A stretch of 64,000 bases of DNA from Fundicoccus ignavus (GTDB lineage Bacteria > Bacillota > Bacilli > Lactobacillales > Aerococcaceae): positions 310,001 through 374,000 of the forward strand of contig NZ_WJQT01000001.1 of assembly GCF_009659375.1 (NCBI RefSeq), read 5' to 3'. The position numbers and the translations under genes are program-made. Under the pieces are notes generated by a model. That model did not search any database. It was not told the DNA's origin and saw only the letters and a program-made list of their open reading frames with translations. Below are positions 10,861 to 20,723 of this stretch, one piece after another; the first letter of the stretch is position 1; every line of letters starts with the position of its first letter.

Positions 10861-11724
10861 TTATGGACGTTCAATCCCCACCATACCAAATGCTTCAGGT
10901 CCGCCATGGCTTGAGATAACAGTTCCCGTATCAAACCAAGCGCCAGGATTAGTTGCGCCATGTTCCGCAACCAATGAATAGGCTAAGTCTTTCAATTCGG
11001 AAGTTACTCCAGGCGACCCTCCAACTTTAATCGTTTCAGGATCAATATCGTAACGCTTAAAGAAATCATCGATGGTCTTCTTCAAGCAGCGCTCAAAGGA
11101 ACCACGATATTTCTTATCTGATTTCAAGTAACCGTCTTCAACTTTTATTGTAGGGTGAAGATTCAATAAATTTGCACCATGAAAAGCCATGTTCGAAACA
11201 CGTCCACCTGCATGTAAATAAACCAATGTCTTTGGCAAGAAGATAAAACGCACACGCTCACGAATATCTTCGACAAAAGTAATAATTTCAGCGGGTGTCA
11301 CGGTCGGATTCGCCTCAATGTATTTAGCCGTTTCTTCCACAATCGACGCCAAACCTAAGGTCACGTTCTTGCTGTCCACTAAATGAATCTTACCCGCCTC
11401 AAACTCTTCAGAGGCAATGCGTGCTGCGTTGAAAGAAACAGTCGTCACAGCAGAATAACCAATATGAATAATCTGAGCATCAGGATAATCCGCGAAAATC
11501 TGCTGAAACACCTCAGTATTATCTTGTGGTGTCGAACCAGAAGTCTTCGGCAATTGCCCCGACTCATTATAATAATCAAAAGCCTTCGTTACAGGAAAAC
11601 TCCCGTCAATATAAGTTTTGTCGCCCATCGTCACATGCATTGGCACGATGCGCACATCATAGCGGTCAATCACGTCTTGCTTCAAATCTGAACCACTTTC
11701 AGTTGTAATGATGTATTTAGTCAT
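10861..11724 (-). CDS. DegV family protein (fatty acid-binding, FakB-like)
   Basis: A 287-residue DegV protein. It has the N-terminal TTESGSDL, the GSTPQ loop, HIGYSAVTTVSFNAA, the HLVDSKN block and the C-terminal SHGGPEAFGM. DegV/FakB proteins bind a fatty acid and present it to the FakA kinase for phospholipid synthesis in the cytoplasm; the fakA gene is not in this window. ATG is preceded by GGAGG. Full family length and monocistronic. Confidence 0.88.
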   Translation of the reverse strand: MTKYIITTESGSDLKQDVIDRYDVRIVPMHVTMGDKTYIDGSFPVTKAFDYYNESGQLPKTSGSTPQDNTEVFQQIFADYPDAQIIHIGYSAVTTVSFNAARIASEEFEAGKIHLVDSKNVTLGLASIVEETAKYIEANPTVTPAEIITFVEDIRERVRFIFLPKTLVYLHAGGRVSNMAFHGANLLNLHPTIKVEDGYLKSDKKYRGSFERCLKKTIDDFFKRYDIDPETIKVGGSPGVTSELKDLAYSLVAEHGATNPGAWFDTGTVISSHGGPEAFGMVGIERP

Positions 11725-11848
11725 AAATCCTCCAAGTTAAATGAATTGGTTTTCATCATAGCATATAACCCCCCCAACATCTATTGCAAAATATGACACG
11801 AAGTGCTCCAATCAAAGAAAATAGGCGAGGAATAAAGTATTAAAGCTG

Positions 11849-11876
11849 TTGACACCTCAGTTAGTATAGTAAAATA
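11849..11876 (+). promoter_or_regulatory. Putative promoter of the Wadjet operon
   Basis: TTGACA at 11849 is followed after 15 bases by TAAAAT at 11870 (16 for the overlapping AAAATA). The spacer is slightly short, but this is the best match in the region 35-60 bases ahead of jetA. Confidence 0.45.
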
Positions 11877-11909
11877 GAAATAACCAAAGATTTTGGAAGG
11901 AGTTTCAAA

Positions 11910-13427
11910 ATGATCTTCCCAGATAAATTATTAAAGCAAATCCCTGAAACAACTTACTTAACGACTGATAATACTTACCGCTATCGTGTGATTATTCGTG
12001 TTATGTTTCATCATTATGAAAGAATTCAATATTGGCTATATGCCCAAGATATTATTAAAGAAATGCAAGCCGATGACCGTTTTAAAGACTATACATTAGA
12101 AGAGTGTAAACGTGACTTACAGGCTCTTGAAGGTTGGGGCAATTTAATTGCTTTACAAGATACTTCCCAGGTTAAGACGTTAGATGAATATAAAAATCGT
12201 AACTTTCGTTATCAACTGACAGAATATACAGTTGAAATTGAACGGATGACGATACGATTAGAAAACCTTACGTTCGAAGGAGCATCGCTTGAGCCAAGTT
12301 TATTAGAAAGAATTAAAGAAAATTTCGAGCAATTGCCTATTTTGTTGAATAATCCGAACACAGATAATGAACAATTAACGTCTTGGTGGAATGCTCTGAA
12401 CGATCAATTTATCCGCTTGAATCAAAATTATCAAGACTATATTCGCACGTTAAATTCTGCTTCGTCTGAAGAACTCATGAAGACGACTGAATTTTTATTG
12501 TATAAAGACGCGATTATTGGTTACTTAAGAAAATTTGTCCGAAGCCTACAAGTTAATTCGTCCATTATCGAACAGCATATGACAGGCATGACTCAAATTC
12601 AGTTAGACGAATTACTCGAAAGAGTAGTGCGTTATGAATTATCAATTCCACGTTTAGATAAGGAAGTGACCTATGATGCACTGAAGGAACGCTCAATAGG
12701 GCGTTGGAAAAGTATGTCAAATTGGTTTGTTTCACGACCTGGCCAAATGAGCGAAGCTTATCGTATATTTGATATAACGAATGAAACAGTTCGTAAGATT
12801 ACGCGCTATGCTTCTCAAATTAGTGAAATTTATGGGTCCGGTTATAACCGCAAAGATAGCTATAGCAATCTCTTTCGGTTATTTGCTGAAGCAGAAACCC
12901 TAGAAGAGTGTCATAAGTTAGCGGCTTTGGCATTCGGAATCAAACAGCCGGTTCATTTGAAAAGTAACTTCGAAAGACCGACTGAAAGTGTCAGTCAAAG
13001 TGTCTATCAAGAAACGCCAATTGATTTAAGGCTTAAATCACGTGTCCGTAAAAAGGCAGCACCTAGCAAAACTCATAGCATCCGTCAATTTAAAGAAGAA
13101 AAACAGCGTGTACTGAGGGAAAGTCTCCAACAACAAGCAGAGGATCAAGCGCTAATTGATCAGTATATCCATCATCAAACCATTGATTTCGAAAACTTAG
13201 GAATCGTTGACACGAAAGTTCGTAATATTCTATTGCGATGGTTATCCAAAGGTTTAGAGAATCAAAAGAGCACAGTTCAGACTGAAGATGGACGGAAATA
13301 TAGTGTGCATTTAAAAGATAAGCAGCGCAGAATTATCTTGAAAGCCGAGGACGGTTGGTTTGAAATGCCGGCGTATCAACTTATTTTTCATGATGACTTC
13401 GTAAAAAGTGAGGTGGAGAACGAGTGA
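11910..13427 (+). CDS. jetA: Wadjet type I protein JetA (TIGR02677/DUF2397-like)
   Basis: A 505-residue protein with the characteristic start of the TIGR02677 family (FPDKLLKQIPETTYLTTDN, YRVIIRVMFHHYERIQYWLY). In Wadjet this is the kleisin-like subunit JetA, which bridges the SMC-like JetC and assembles with JetB into a condensin-type complex that restricts circular plasmid DNA. The middle is helical, and the C-terminal third is rich in Lys/Arg. A strong GGAAGGAG site precedes the ATG. Its stop overlaps jetB by four bases (GTGA). Identity rests on family memory and on the diagnostic four-gene order. Confidence 0.85.
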   Translation: MIFPDKLLKQIPETTYLTTDNTYRYRVIIRVMFHHYERIQYWLYAQDIIKEMQADDRFKDYTLEECKRDLQALEGWGNLIALQDTSQVKTLDEYKNRNFRYQLTEYTVEIERMTIRLENLTFEGASLEPSLLERIKENFEQLPILLNNPNTDNEQLTSWWNALNDQFIRLNQNYQDYIRTLNSASSEELMKTTEFLLYKDAIIGYLRKFVRSLQVNSSIIEQHMTGMTQIQLDELLERVVRYELSIPRLDKEVTYDALKERSIGRWKSMSNWFVSRPGQMSEAYRIFDITNETVRKITRYASQISEIYGSGYNRKDSYSNLFRLFAEAETLEECHKLAALAFGIKQPVHLKSNFERPTESVSQSVYQETPIDLRLKSRVRKKAAPSKTHSIRQFKEEKQRVLRESLQQQAEDQALIDQYIHHQTIDFENLGIVDTKVRNILLRWLSKGLENQKSTVQTEDGRKYSVHLKDKQRRIILKAEDGWFEMPAYQLIFHDDFVKSEVENE

Positions 13428-14584
13428 CTACTCTAGAAGAACTATTTAATCGTCGCTGGATTGTTAGGGACTATGATAAAGAGTTATATTATCGTGTTCG
13501 CGATCAGTTGCCGAAATATCAAAAGTTTTTACAGGAAAAATTAGATTATCCTGTTATTATCACACCACAACTGATTAAATTAGAAAAAATTCCAGGAGAG
13601 GCAGAAAGTTGGATGGGAATTCAAGATTTCTCTTCAAAATTGGAATATCAATTTTTCTGTCTGATTCTGATGTTTTTAGAAGACTTAGATGCGGGCCAGC
13701 AATTTGTGTTATCAGAGTTAACGGAGTATCTGCAAGTTCAATTCCCGAAAGGAAGTTTAAAGTGGGAAAACTATACCAACCGTCGCCTACTAATACGCAC
13801 CATTAAATATTGTTTTCAAGAACAATTGATGCTTAGACATGATGGCGCTGAATCGGACTATTTAAGTGATCAAACGCAGGATGTCTTATACGAGAATACG
13901 GGTTTATCTCGCTATTTTGTCAGAAGGTTTAGTCAACCCATCACAGATATGAATTCCTTAAAAGATCGTTCGGCGATAGGGGATATTGAGCTGGATGAAG
14001 AGCGCGGTTATTTGAGAAGACAGAGAATTTATCGCAAATTAGTGATGGAGATGGCTGTTTATAAGACCGATCAAACGGATGAAGATTTTATCTACATTAA
14101 GAATTACCGTCGCATACTCGAACATGATTTTAATGAATTGTTTCAAGCGCAATTGCACATCCATAAGAACAGTGCTTATATTGTGCTCGATGAGGAAGCT
14201 TCGCTTGGCACAACGTTCCCAGACCGTAGTAATTTGAGCGAGGTGATATTACTCATTAATCGCTTCATCCGTGATAAAGTCAGAAATGGGCAATGGCAAG
14301 CGAATGATAATGATCAAATTAATGTGAGCCAATTGGAGTTTTTAAACTTAGTGACAGAGTGTAAGCAACGTTACCGAGCAAATTTCACAAAAAAATTAAG
14401 AGATTTATCGAGCCAAGATTTCTTCCAAAGTGTGACGGATTTAATGCAGCGATTTAACATGATACGCTTAGACGAAGTGAGCCGCAGTGTAACCATTTAT
14501 CCAATCTGTGGGAAAATTATTGGCTTATATGAAGATGAAGATGAAGAAGGAGAACGCGATGACGACACAAATGAAGACGAATAG
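13424..14584 (+). CDS. jetB: Wadjet type I protein JetB (TIGR02678/DUF2398-like)
   Basis: A 386-residue protein; TIGR02678 members are the KITE-like winged-helix subunit JetB of type I Wadjet. Seen here: an N-terminal WIVRDYDKELYYRVRDQLPK block, a helical middle and a very acidic end (YEDEDEEGERDDDTNEDE). It starts at GTG inside the jetA stop and its last 26 bases overlap jetC, so the three are translationally coupled. It would act with JetA and JetC in the cytoplasm as the DNA-loop-extruding complex. Confidence 0.82.
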   Translation: MTTLEELFNRRWIVRDYDKELYYRVRDQLPKYQKFLQEKLDYPVIITPQLIKLEKIPGEAESWMGIQDFSSKLEYQFFCLILMFLEDLDAGQQFVLSELTEYLQVQFPKGSLKWENYTNRRLLIRTIKYCFQEQLMLRHDGAESDYLSDQTQDVLYENTGLSRYFVRRFSQPITDMNSLKDRSAIGDIELDEERGYLRRQRIYRKLVMEMAVYKTDQTDEDFIYIKNYRRILEHDFNELFQAQLHIHKNSAYIVLDEEASLGTTFPDRSNLSEVILLINRFIRDKVRNGQWQANDNDQINVSQLEFLNLVTECKQRYRANFTKKLRDLSSQDFFQSVTDLMQRFNMIRLDEVSRSVTIYPICGKIIGLYEDEDEEGERDDDTNEDE

Positions 14585-17500
14585 TTGGCGTTTAAACCGG
14601 GCCGGATTAATTAATTTTTGGTATTATGATCAGCAAGAATTTGAGTTTGCAGAAGGGCGTATGTTGTTAAGAGGGTCTAACGGTTCGGGTAAATCAGTAA
14701 CCATGCAATCGTTTATACCATTGTTATTAGATGGAAATCGCAGTCCCGAGCGTTTAGATCCTTTTGGCTCTAAATCAAGAAAACTTGATAATTACATGCT
14801 GGATGATCAAGACGCGCAAGATGAACGTGTCGGTTATTTATATTTATCTTTCAAACAAACCGATGTCGACTTATATCAAACGATTGGTATGGGGATTCGT
14901 GCTCGCAAGCATATGCCTTTGGAGACGTGGTATTTCCAGCTGAACAACAATAAACGCATTAATGATAACTTCTCTCTCTATCGTAACCAAAATCAGACAA
15001 ACGTCTTGACTAAAAGCGAGTTGAAACAAGCAATTGGTGAGGACGGTCAATTGTTTGACACCCAAAGAGAGTATACGGAAGCTGTCAATCAAGTTTTATT
15101 TGGTTTTGAATCAGTTGATGAGTACAAAGAGCTAATCAATCTATTGATTCAATTACGTTCTCCTAAGTTATCGAAAGATTTTAAACCAACAGTTATTAGT
15201 GAAATACTAACGCAGTCATTACAGCCTCTGACTGATGAAGATTTGAGACCATTGTCTGAATCAATTGAGAATATGGATGGTATCGAAACCAATTTAGCTT
15301 CACTAAGGATGGTTCAAACCTCTTTGAACCGATTATCGCAAGCCTTTATTCATTATAATAGTGCAGTTTTTAGAGAAGAAACCAAAAAATTGGAAGCAGA
15401 GATAGGTGATTTGAATCAGCAATTAACGCTTTTGATTCAGAGTTCTGAACGAATTACTACGGGGCAGCATGACTTACTCAATTTGCAACAAGAATTGGCT
15501 GAGTTGGAAGCAGAGCAAGAGGTCGTAGAGAAAAAAATTGAAGACTTGCAGCACCATGATGTTGTGTCATTAAAAGAACGCCAAGAACGTTTACTTCAAG
15601 AAATTGGAGCTGAAAGAAATTACCGCATACTTAAACAAGAGCAAATTGAAAAGAAAGAAGCAGATATTTTACGCCTAAATACAAGCTTGCGAGACAAGCA
15701 GCAAGAACAAGCGATGTTAAAACGACAAATCAATCAATTGCTTCTAGAAATGGATGCATTGGCTAGCGACTTTTCTTTTGACGAACATGATTTCTTTAAG
15801 ACGGAATTGCTGGAACAGTTTAACAAACCTTTTAAGTTTGCGTTAACCAATGATGCATTGAAGAAATTTAAACAATTGTTGCATCAAACAAAAGACGCTT
15901 TACATGCCACTGAAATCCATCAACGTGATTATGAGCGATTACTACAAGAACAGGATCAATTAATGGCAGAACGCAATCAATTAGAACGTTCTGAAAGAGA
16001 TTATTTGAATCAAGTCACTGAAATTAAAGCGGAATGGCAAAATCAGTTTATGCAGTGGATTCAACATAACCGAGTGTTTCAATTGGATGGCAATTGCCAA
16101 GAAGCAATATATCATCTGGTTCAACGTTCAAAAAATACTTACGAAGATTTACCGACAGTTCAAACGAAAATTGCTCAGGTACAAACAGATATTACTCAAA
16201 CGCTCTCAGCCAAACTGATCAAAAGTGAACATGAACAATCTCAACTTATTGAACAGATAAACGAGAAACAAATGCTTTATAGTGAATGGTTTAATCGACA
16301 AGATCCAGAACCTGTTCGCTCAATCGCGTCCCAAAAAGCACGTCAGTATTTAAAGTCACAGAAAATTCCTTTCGCTCCGTTTTATCAAACCTTAGATTTT
16401 CAGGAAGGCTTGTCAGAAGAATTAATTAATCGTTTAGAGGAACTGTTACTTGAAACTAAATTACTGGATGCGCTCGTTATACCCAAGTCTTATAAAGAAG
16501 AAGTGTTGACTTTTCAACTAGGACAACAAGAGACTTATTTATTTGTGGATTATCCGGGGCAATTAAAAACTTTAAACCTATATCTCGTAGATGCAATTAG
16601 TGAAGACCACTTATCTGGCTGGGATAAAGGAAAGCTTAAAGGGCAGTTAGAGGCTATGTTCCACGGTGAGACCAACAATTCGCAGGCTATTGCAATCGAA
16701 CCAGTTAAAGGTCAATTTAAATTAGGACCTTTATATGGAACCATTAGTGGAGAGTATGAAGCAAAATTTATTGGTGTTTCAAGACGAGCACGCTACCGTG
16801 AGAACATGTTGAGTCAAATACAACAAGAAATTGATGGTTTGGAAGCGAAAGAATTGGCCGTTCAACATCAAATTTCTCACTTAAAAAATGATTTGCAACA
16901 GCTAATAAACGAAGCGAATCGCTTTCCAGATTTTGAAGATTTGCGTCTAGCCTTTAGAGAGCATGATAGCCTAGTATTAAAGCTGGAACAAAACCAAGGA
17001 AAACTTACACAATTGGAAGCCTCTTTAGCAACAGCTAAGCAAATCTTCGAGAAATTTAGAAGCGAATCGCAACAGTTATGCCGACGCTTAAACATTTCTG
17101 AATCGATTGAAGCAGCACACGAATTAATCAGTCTGAGTGAAGAGTATACAGAACAATTTTCTAGTTTAAAACAAGACCACCAACGCTATGTGGCGATTAT
17201 TGAACAAACTCAAACCTTAGAGGAGAATATTGATCACTCAGATCTAGAGTTATCTGATTTTATCGGTGAACTGACACGCTTTGAGCATAAAATAAATGTC
17301 TTAGAACAAGACTTGGAGTCGGTTATTGAACAATTAAAAACGTCAGACTATGATGAAATTCGTCAACTATTAGACGAAGCGTTAAGCAAACGTAAAAGTT
17401 TACCTCATGAAATTAACACTATCAGGGAGCAATCTGTGCGTTTAGATCAACAATTAATCACCTATCAAGAAGCAATAAATGTCTTACATCAACACGTACA

Positions 17501-18770
17501 ATCTTCAAGACAAACTATTAAAGATACTTATCATGGCTATATCGATGAAGTGAAATTAGCGTATGTTTACGATGAGGATAATTTGCGTTTTCAAATGGAA
17601 CTCGATGATTTATGGCAACGCTACTTAGGGACAGATTATGCTGAAGCAACAGAACAAGTTTGTGAGGCTTTGAAGCAACTGATTAAACGCTTAGAGAGTG
17701 AATTGACTACCGTGAAACGTAATCGCCGATATAAGATGCATGAGGTAGCAGCGAAAGATAGTCTACACAGTTTGCAGCAGGAATTCATTTTACAGCAGAA
17801 CCAATTAAGCCATTATGCCCCCCAAATGAAAGCCTTTTATGGTAAATTGGCTCCAGATTACTCACGAATGGACATTCAAGCGAAATTGCAAGGAAGAAAC
17901 GTTTCGCTATTCGAACTGAATGATTCGATTGAAAGTCAAGTAGAAGTTAATCAACATCTCTTACAAAAAGAGGACCGTGAGTTGTTTGAAGAAATCATTA
18001 CGAACACAATTGGGCGTAAAATCAGAGCGAGAATTTACTTGAGTGAAAATTGGGTAAAAGAGATGAACGCTTTGATGTCCCAAGCTGAACAAAAGACATC
18101 CAATGGCTTTATGCTATCTTTAAAATGGAAATATAAAGAATCGCAACAAGAAGGTGAATTAAGCTCACGTGAATTGATCAATTTATTGAAGAAAGATTCG
18201 GCCCTGATGACGGATTTTGACCGCGATAAATTAACCCTACATTTTAGAAATAAAATTAAGCAAGCACGCGAATTGTTGAGTGAGTCTAATCACACGTATA
18301 CTTTCCATACAATGTTGCGAGAAGTATTGGATTATCGTCAATGGTTCGAGTTCCAATTATTGTTTAAAAAAGCTGGCGAAAAAATGGTTGAATTAACCAA
18401 CAATAAATTTTTCGCCTTAAGTGGTGGCGAGAAAGCCATGGCAATGTATGTGCCACTGTTCTCTGCTGTAGTAGCGAAATATCGAGGAGCTAGACCAGAT
18501 GCGCCGCGTATTATTTCTTTAGATGAGGCTTTCGCTGGAATCGATGAATTGAATATTCGTGAAATGTTCCGCTATATGATCCAATTTAATTTTAACTTCA
18601 TTATTAACTCACAAATCCTTTGGGGAGACTATGACACCGTCCCGAGAATGAGGATTTATCAATTGTTGAGACCGCAGAATGCGAAGTTTGTAACGGTCAT
18701 CCCTTACATATGGGACGGTAGTAAAAGAATCACCGAAGTTAATCCTTTGGACTTAATAGAGGAGCCTTAA
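14559..18770 (+). CDS. jetC: Wadjet type I SMC-like ATPase JetC (TIGR02680)
   Basis: A 1403-residue SMC/MukB-like ATPase. Walker A GSNGSGKS is at residues 39-46, and the C-terminal head has the ABC signature LSGGEKAMAMY near residue 1287 and Walker B RIISLDEAFAG near 1317. Between them lie long Gln/Glu/Leu-rich coiled coils interrupted around residues 600-750 by a globular region that may be the hinge. JetC powers loop extrusion on plasmid DNA. I start at ATG 14559 behind GAAGGAGA; an upstream in-frame ATG at 14508 would add 17 low-complexity residues inside jetB and lacks a ribosome binding site. Confidence 0.92.
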   Translation: MTTQMKTNSWRLNRAGLINFWYYDQQEFEFAEGRMLLRGSNGSGKSVTMQSFIPLLLDGNRSPERLDPFGSKSRKLDNYMLDDQDAQDERVGYLYLSFKQTDVDLYQTIGMGIRARKHMPLETWYFQLNNNKRINDNFSLYRNQNQTNVLTKSELKQAIGEDGQLFDTQREYTEAVNQVLFGFESVDEYKELINLLIQLRSPKLSKDFKPTVISEILTQSLQPLTDEDLRPLSESIENMDGIETNLASLRMVQTSLNRLSQAFIHYNSAVFREETKKLEAEIGDLNQQLTLLIQSSERITTGQHDLLNLQQELAELEAEQEVVEKKIEDLQHHDVVSLKERQERLLQEIGAERNYRILKQEQIEKKEADILRLNTSLRDKQQEQAMLKRQINQLLLEMDALASDFSFDEHDFFKTELLEQFNKPFKFALTNDALKKFKQLLHQTKDALHATEIHQRDYERLLQEQDQLMAERNQLERSERDYLNQVTEIKAEWQNQFMQWIQHNRVFQLDGNCQEAIYHLVQRSKNTYEDLPTVQTKIAQVQTDITQTLSAKLIKSEHEQSQLIEQINEKQMLYSEWFNRQDPEPVRSIASQKARQYLKSQKIPFAPFYQTLDFQEGLSEELINRLEELLLETKLLDALVIPKSYKEEVLTFQLGQQETYLFVDYPGQLKTLNLYLVDAISEDHLSGWDKGKLKGQLEAMFHGETNNSQAIAIEPVKGQFKLGPLYGTISGEYEAKFIGVSRRARYRENMLSQIQQEIDGLEAKELAVQHQISHLKNDLQQLINEANRFPDFEDLRLAFREHDSLVLKLEQNQGKLTQLEASLATAKQIFEKFRSESQQLCRRLNISESIEAAHELISLSEEYTEQFSSLKQDHQRYVAIIEQTQTLEENIDHSDLELSDFIGELTRFEHKINVLEQDLESVIEQLKTSDYDEIRQLLDEALSKRKSLPHEINTIREQSVRLDQQLITYQEAINVLHQHVQSSRQTIKDTYHGYIDEVKLAYVYDEDNLRFQMELDDLWQRYLGTDYAEATEQVCEALKQLIKRLESELTTVKRNRRYKMHEVAAKDSLHSLQQEFILQQNQLSHYAPQMKAFYGKLAPDYSRMDIQAKLQGRNVSLFELNDSIESQVEVNQHLLQKEDRELFEEIITNTIGRKIRARIYLSENWVKEMNALMSQAEQKTSNGFMLSLKWKYKESQQEGELSSRELINLLKKDSALMTDFDRDKLTLHFRNKIKQARELLSESNHTYTFHTMLREVLDYRQWFEFQLLFKKAGEKMVELTNNKFFALSGGEKAMAMYVPLFSAVVAKYRGARPDAPRIISLDEAFAGIDELNIREMFRYMIQFNFNFIINSQILWGDYDTVPRMRIYQLLRPQNAKFVTVIPYIWDGSKRITEVNPLDLIEEP

Positions 18771-18771
18771 C

Positions 18772-20109
18772 ATGAGGTCACGACCTGAGCACGAATTACT
18801 TCTACAAGAGGCAGTCGGTTACTTTAAAAGTCGCCAAGGCCTACACCGACTTTTGTTACAAATAAAAAAGAAATATCAATCGCTAAATGCATTTGGCGGG
18901 ACGATTAAATTGGTTAAACTGAGTGAACTTGAAAAAGAACATTTAGGACTATTTCTCAATCGTAGTTTTAAAACTCAAGAAAGTCTAACCATCGCCGTAT
19001 CTAAAATTGAAAAACAACTACAGGAAACGCGCTTTGCTGAAGTTGAGTTAAAGGCTATTTTAGAGGCTTATTTTGGTGAGGAATTACTAGGGAATAAAAT
19101 CGTTGAACAAAGTTATCACTTAGAACGAGAACACAATATTACTAACTGGCTGCTCGCTCAACCAGAAACCTCTATCAAAAAATGGTTGAGCGAGCAATTT
19201 AAAGTAGATTCAACCTGGAGGCGTTGGATTTTCCAGAAATATCGTGAGAATCAACAAGCGTGTTTCGATCAATTAACAATTCTGGCAAAGTCATTGAATC
19301 ATTTGGTGGAGAATCATTTTAAACCAAAAAAAATTGCTCAGTTCGCGGCTGAAATGACGGGGAATCCTCATTATTTTGATGTAGGGACAGAAGGTGAGAA
19401 GTTATTAACGATTAGTTTGAATCGCTTGGTTGATTCACCGATTCAAACTCATTATGCTGAAGGACGCAATGAGCTATATTTCAAATTTGGCTTGCTGCGG
19501 GATACCCTGTCAAATTATACCTTTTGTTATCAGGTGGATGCATTTCTCAAGGAAGGGCAACGTCATCCGGGCATTGCGGGCTATAATTCAATTGGAGAGC
19601 CTCAGATTGTCACACTAGAAAGTATCAGTCAATTAGAAAAAGTAAGTTGCCAACAAAGTCGTGTCTTTGTATCAGAAAACCCGACAATTTTTCATAACCT
19701 AATCAAGGATCTTACGAATCAATCGCAAATATCGTTGATGTGTACGAATGGGCAGCTGACAATCGCTTCTTTGTTGATGTTAGACTTAGTTGTTCAATCT
19801 GGTGCGACCATTTATTATGGTGGAGATTTTGATCCTGAGGGATTAAGGATAGCTGAACGATTAAAAAAACGCTATGGCAAGCAATTAGTATTCTGGCGCT
19901 ATGCTCCTGAGGACTATAAGGCTGCACTTTCCCATGAAGTTTTATCAGCTAATCGGCTGAAAAATTTGAATGGTTTGAAAAACTCTGATCTAGAGTTACT
20001 TGCGAATTTTATTCGGGTAAAAGAGCGAGCTGGCTACCAAGAAGTTATCTATTCACGTTATTTACATGATATTGAGACTTGGGCTTTTCAATCAGAGCGC
20101 TCAGACTAG
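18772..20109 (+). CDS. jetD: Wadjet type I nuclease JetD (TIGR02679/DUF2399, Toprim)
   Basis: A 445-residue protein. The C-terminal half has a Toprim fold: the catalytic Glu in VFVSENP near residue 302 and the metal-binding Asp pair in YGGDFDPEG near residues 350-355. The N-terminal half is helical and probably DNA-binding. JetD is the subunit that cleaves DNA once the JetABC complex has engaged a circular plasmid. It follows the jetC stop by one base with GAGGAG as ribosome binding site. All catalytic residues appear intact, so the system looks functional. Confidence 0.88.
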   Translation: MRSRPEHELLLQEAVGYFKSRQGLHRLLLQIKKKYQSLNAFGGTIKLVKLSELEKEHLGLFLNRSFKTQESLTIAVSKIEKQLQETRFAEVELKAILEAYFGEELLGNKIVEQSYHLEREHNITNWLLAQPETSIKKWLSEQFKVDSTWRRWIFQKYRENQQACFDQLTILAKSLNHLVENHFKPKKIAQFAAEMTGNPHYFDVGTEGEKLLTISLNRLVDSPIQTHYAEGRNELYFKFGLLRDTLSNYTFCYQVDAFLKEGQRHPGIAGYNSIGEPQIVTLESISQLEKVSCQQSRVFVSENPTIFHNLIKDLTNQSQISLMCTNGQLTIASLLMLDLVVQSGATIYYGGDFDPEGLRIAERLKKRYGKQLVFWRYAPEDYKAALSHEVLSANRLKNLNGLKNSDLELLANFIRVKERAGYQEVIYSRYLHDIETWAFQSERSD

Positions 20110-20142
20110 TCTAATGATTATTAATTAAATCTATATACTTTT

Positions 20143-20169
20143 AGCCCGTTACCTCAAGGTGATGGGTTT
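20143..20169 (+). terminator. Terminator of the Wadjet operon
   Basis: An 11-bp stem (AGCCCGTTACC / GGTGATGGGTT, with G-T pairs) and a TCAA loop, followed by TATTTAT, 33 bases after the jetD stop. Confidence 0.72.
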
Positions 20170-20190
20170 ATTTATGGTCTAAGGGATTAT

Positions 20191-20249
20191 AAGTTTTATG
20201 TTGATTTAGCGCGGTTTGTGTTTCGCTGAGCTACGCATAGTTTTTCGAC
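20191..20249. repeat. Degenerate direct repeat, copy 1
   Basis: This about 60-base stretch (TTTATGTTG ... TTGTGTTTCGCTGAGCTACG ... TAGTTTTTC) is imperfectly repeated in the same orientation at 20724-20788. The two copies flank the paired-hairpin repeats. It could be an old duplication or the border of a small non-autonomous element. Confidence 0.4.
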
Positions 20250-20377
20250 AAAAGTAAATCTATAAGATTAAGTTAAAATTGCTAAACGAAATTTAAAGGA
20301 TTAATTTTATGAGGGATTTAATGGACTAGCTAGTAACAGAAGCATGATCACTCACTTGTTGCAAGGTAGTCTCATCC

Positions 20378-20454
20378 AATGTGTCGACTGGCGATTTGAG
20401 TTAGCACATTGGACTACTCAATGTGTCGACTCAATTTTTGAGTTAGCACGATAG
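20378..20454. repeat. 77-bp paired-hairpin repeat, copy A
   Basis: Two similar hairpins in tandem. The first (20376-20412) pairs CCAATGTG with CACATTGG and continues through TCGACT / AGTTAG with one mismatch; the second (20420-20454) pairs GTGTCGACTCAA with TTGAGTTAGCAC. Both share the frame TGTGTCGACT...TGAGTTAGCAC. The unit recurs at 20563-20639 with two substitutions. The arrangement resembles REP/BIME-like or other short palindromic intergenic repeats. Confidence 0.8.
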
Positions 20455-20562
20455 AAAAAAATATAGAAATATTAGTAGATTTTGACTTGAATTTTAGGAT
20501 TTAATCGAGAGAAGCTGGAATTTAAGGGGAAAAGTATACCCAAATAGTGGCATTCTGAATCT

Positions 20563-20639
20563 AATGTGTCGACTGGCGATTTGAGTTAGCACATTGGACC
20601 ACTCAATGTGTCGACTCAGTTTTTGAGTTAGCACGATAG
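20563..20639. repeat. 77-bp paired-hairpin repeat, copy B
   Basis: Second copy of the unit at 20378-20454, same orientation, differing at two positions seen by eye, 185 bases downstream. The sequence between the copies is unrelated and shows no ORF. Confidence 0.8.
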
Positions 20640-20723
20640 ATTACCATCTAATCAATATTGTGATAGAAAACTAAAATATATTGATAGTTAAGTTCTAATA
20701 TTAAGTTCTAATATAAGGGAACT

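Noticed and set aside
20376-20639. CRISPR array or integron attC sites at the repeats after Wadjet
   Set aside because: Only two 77-bp copies, no regularly spaced spacers, no cas or integrase gene, and the palindrome does not match the attC core sequence.
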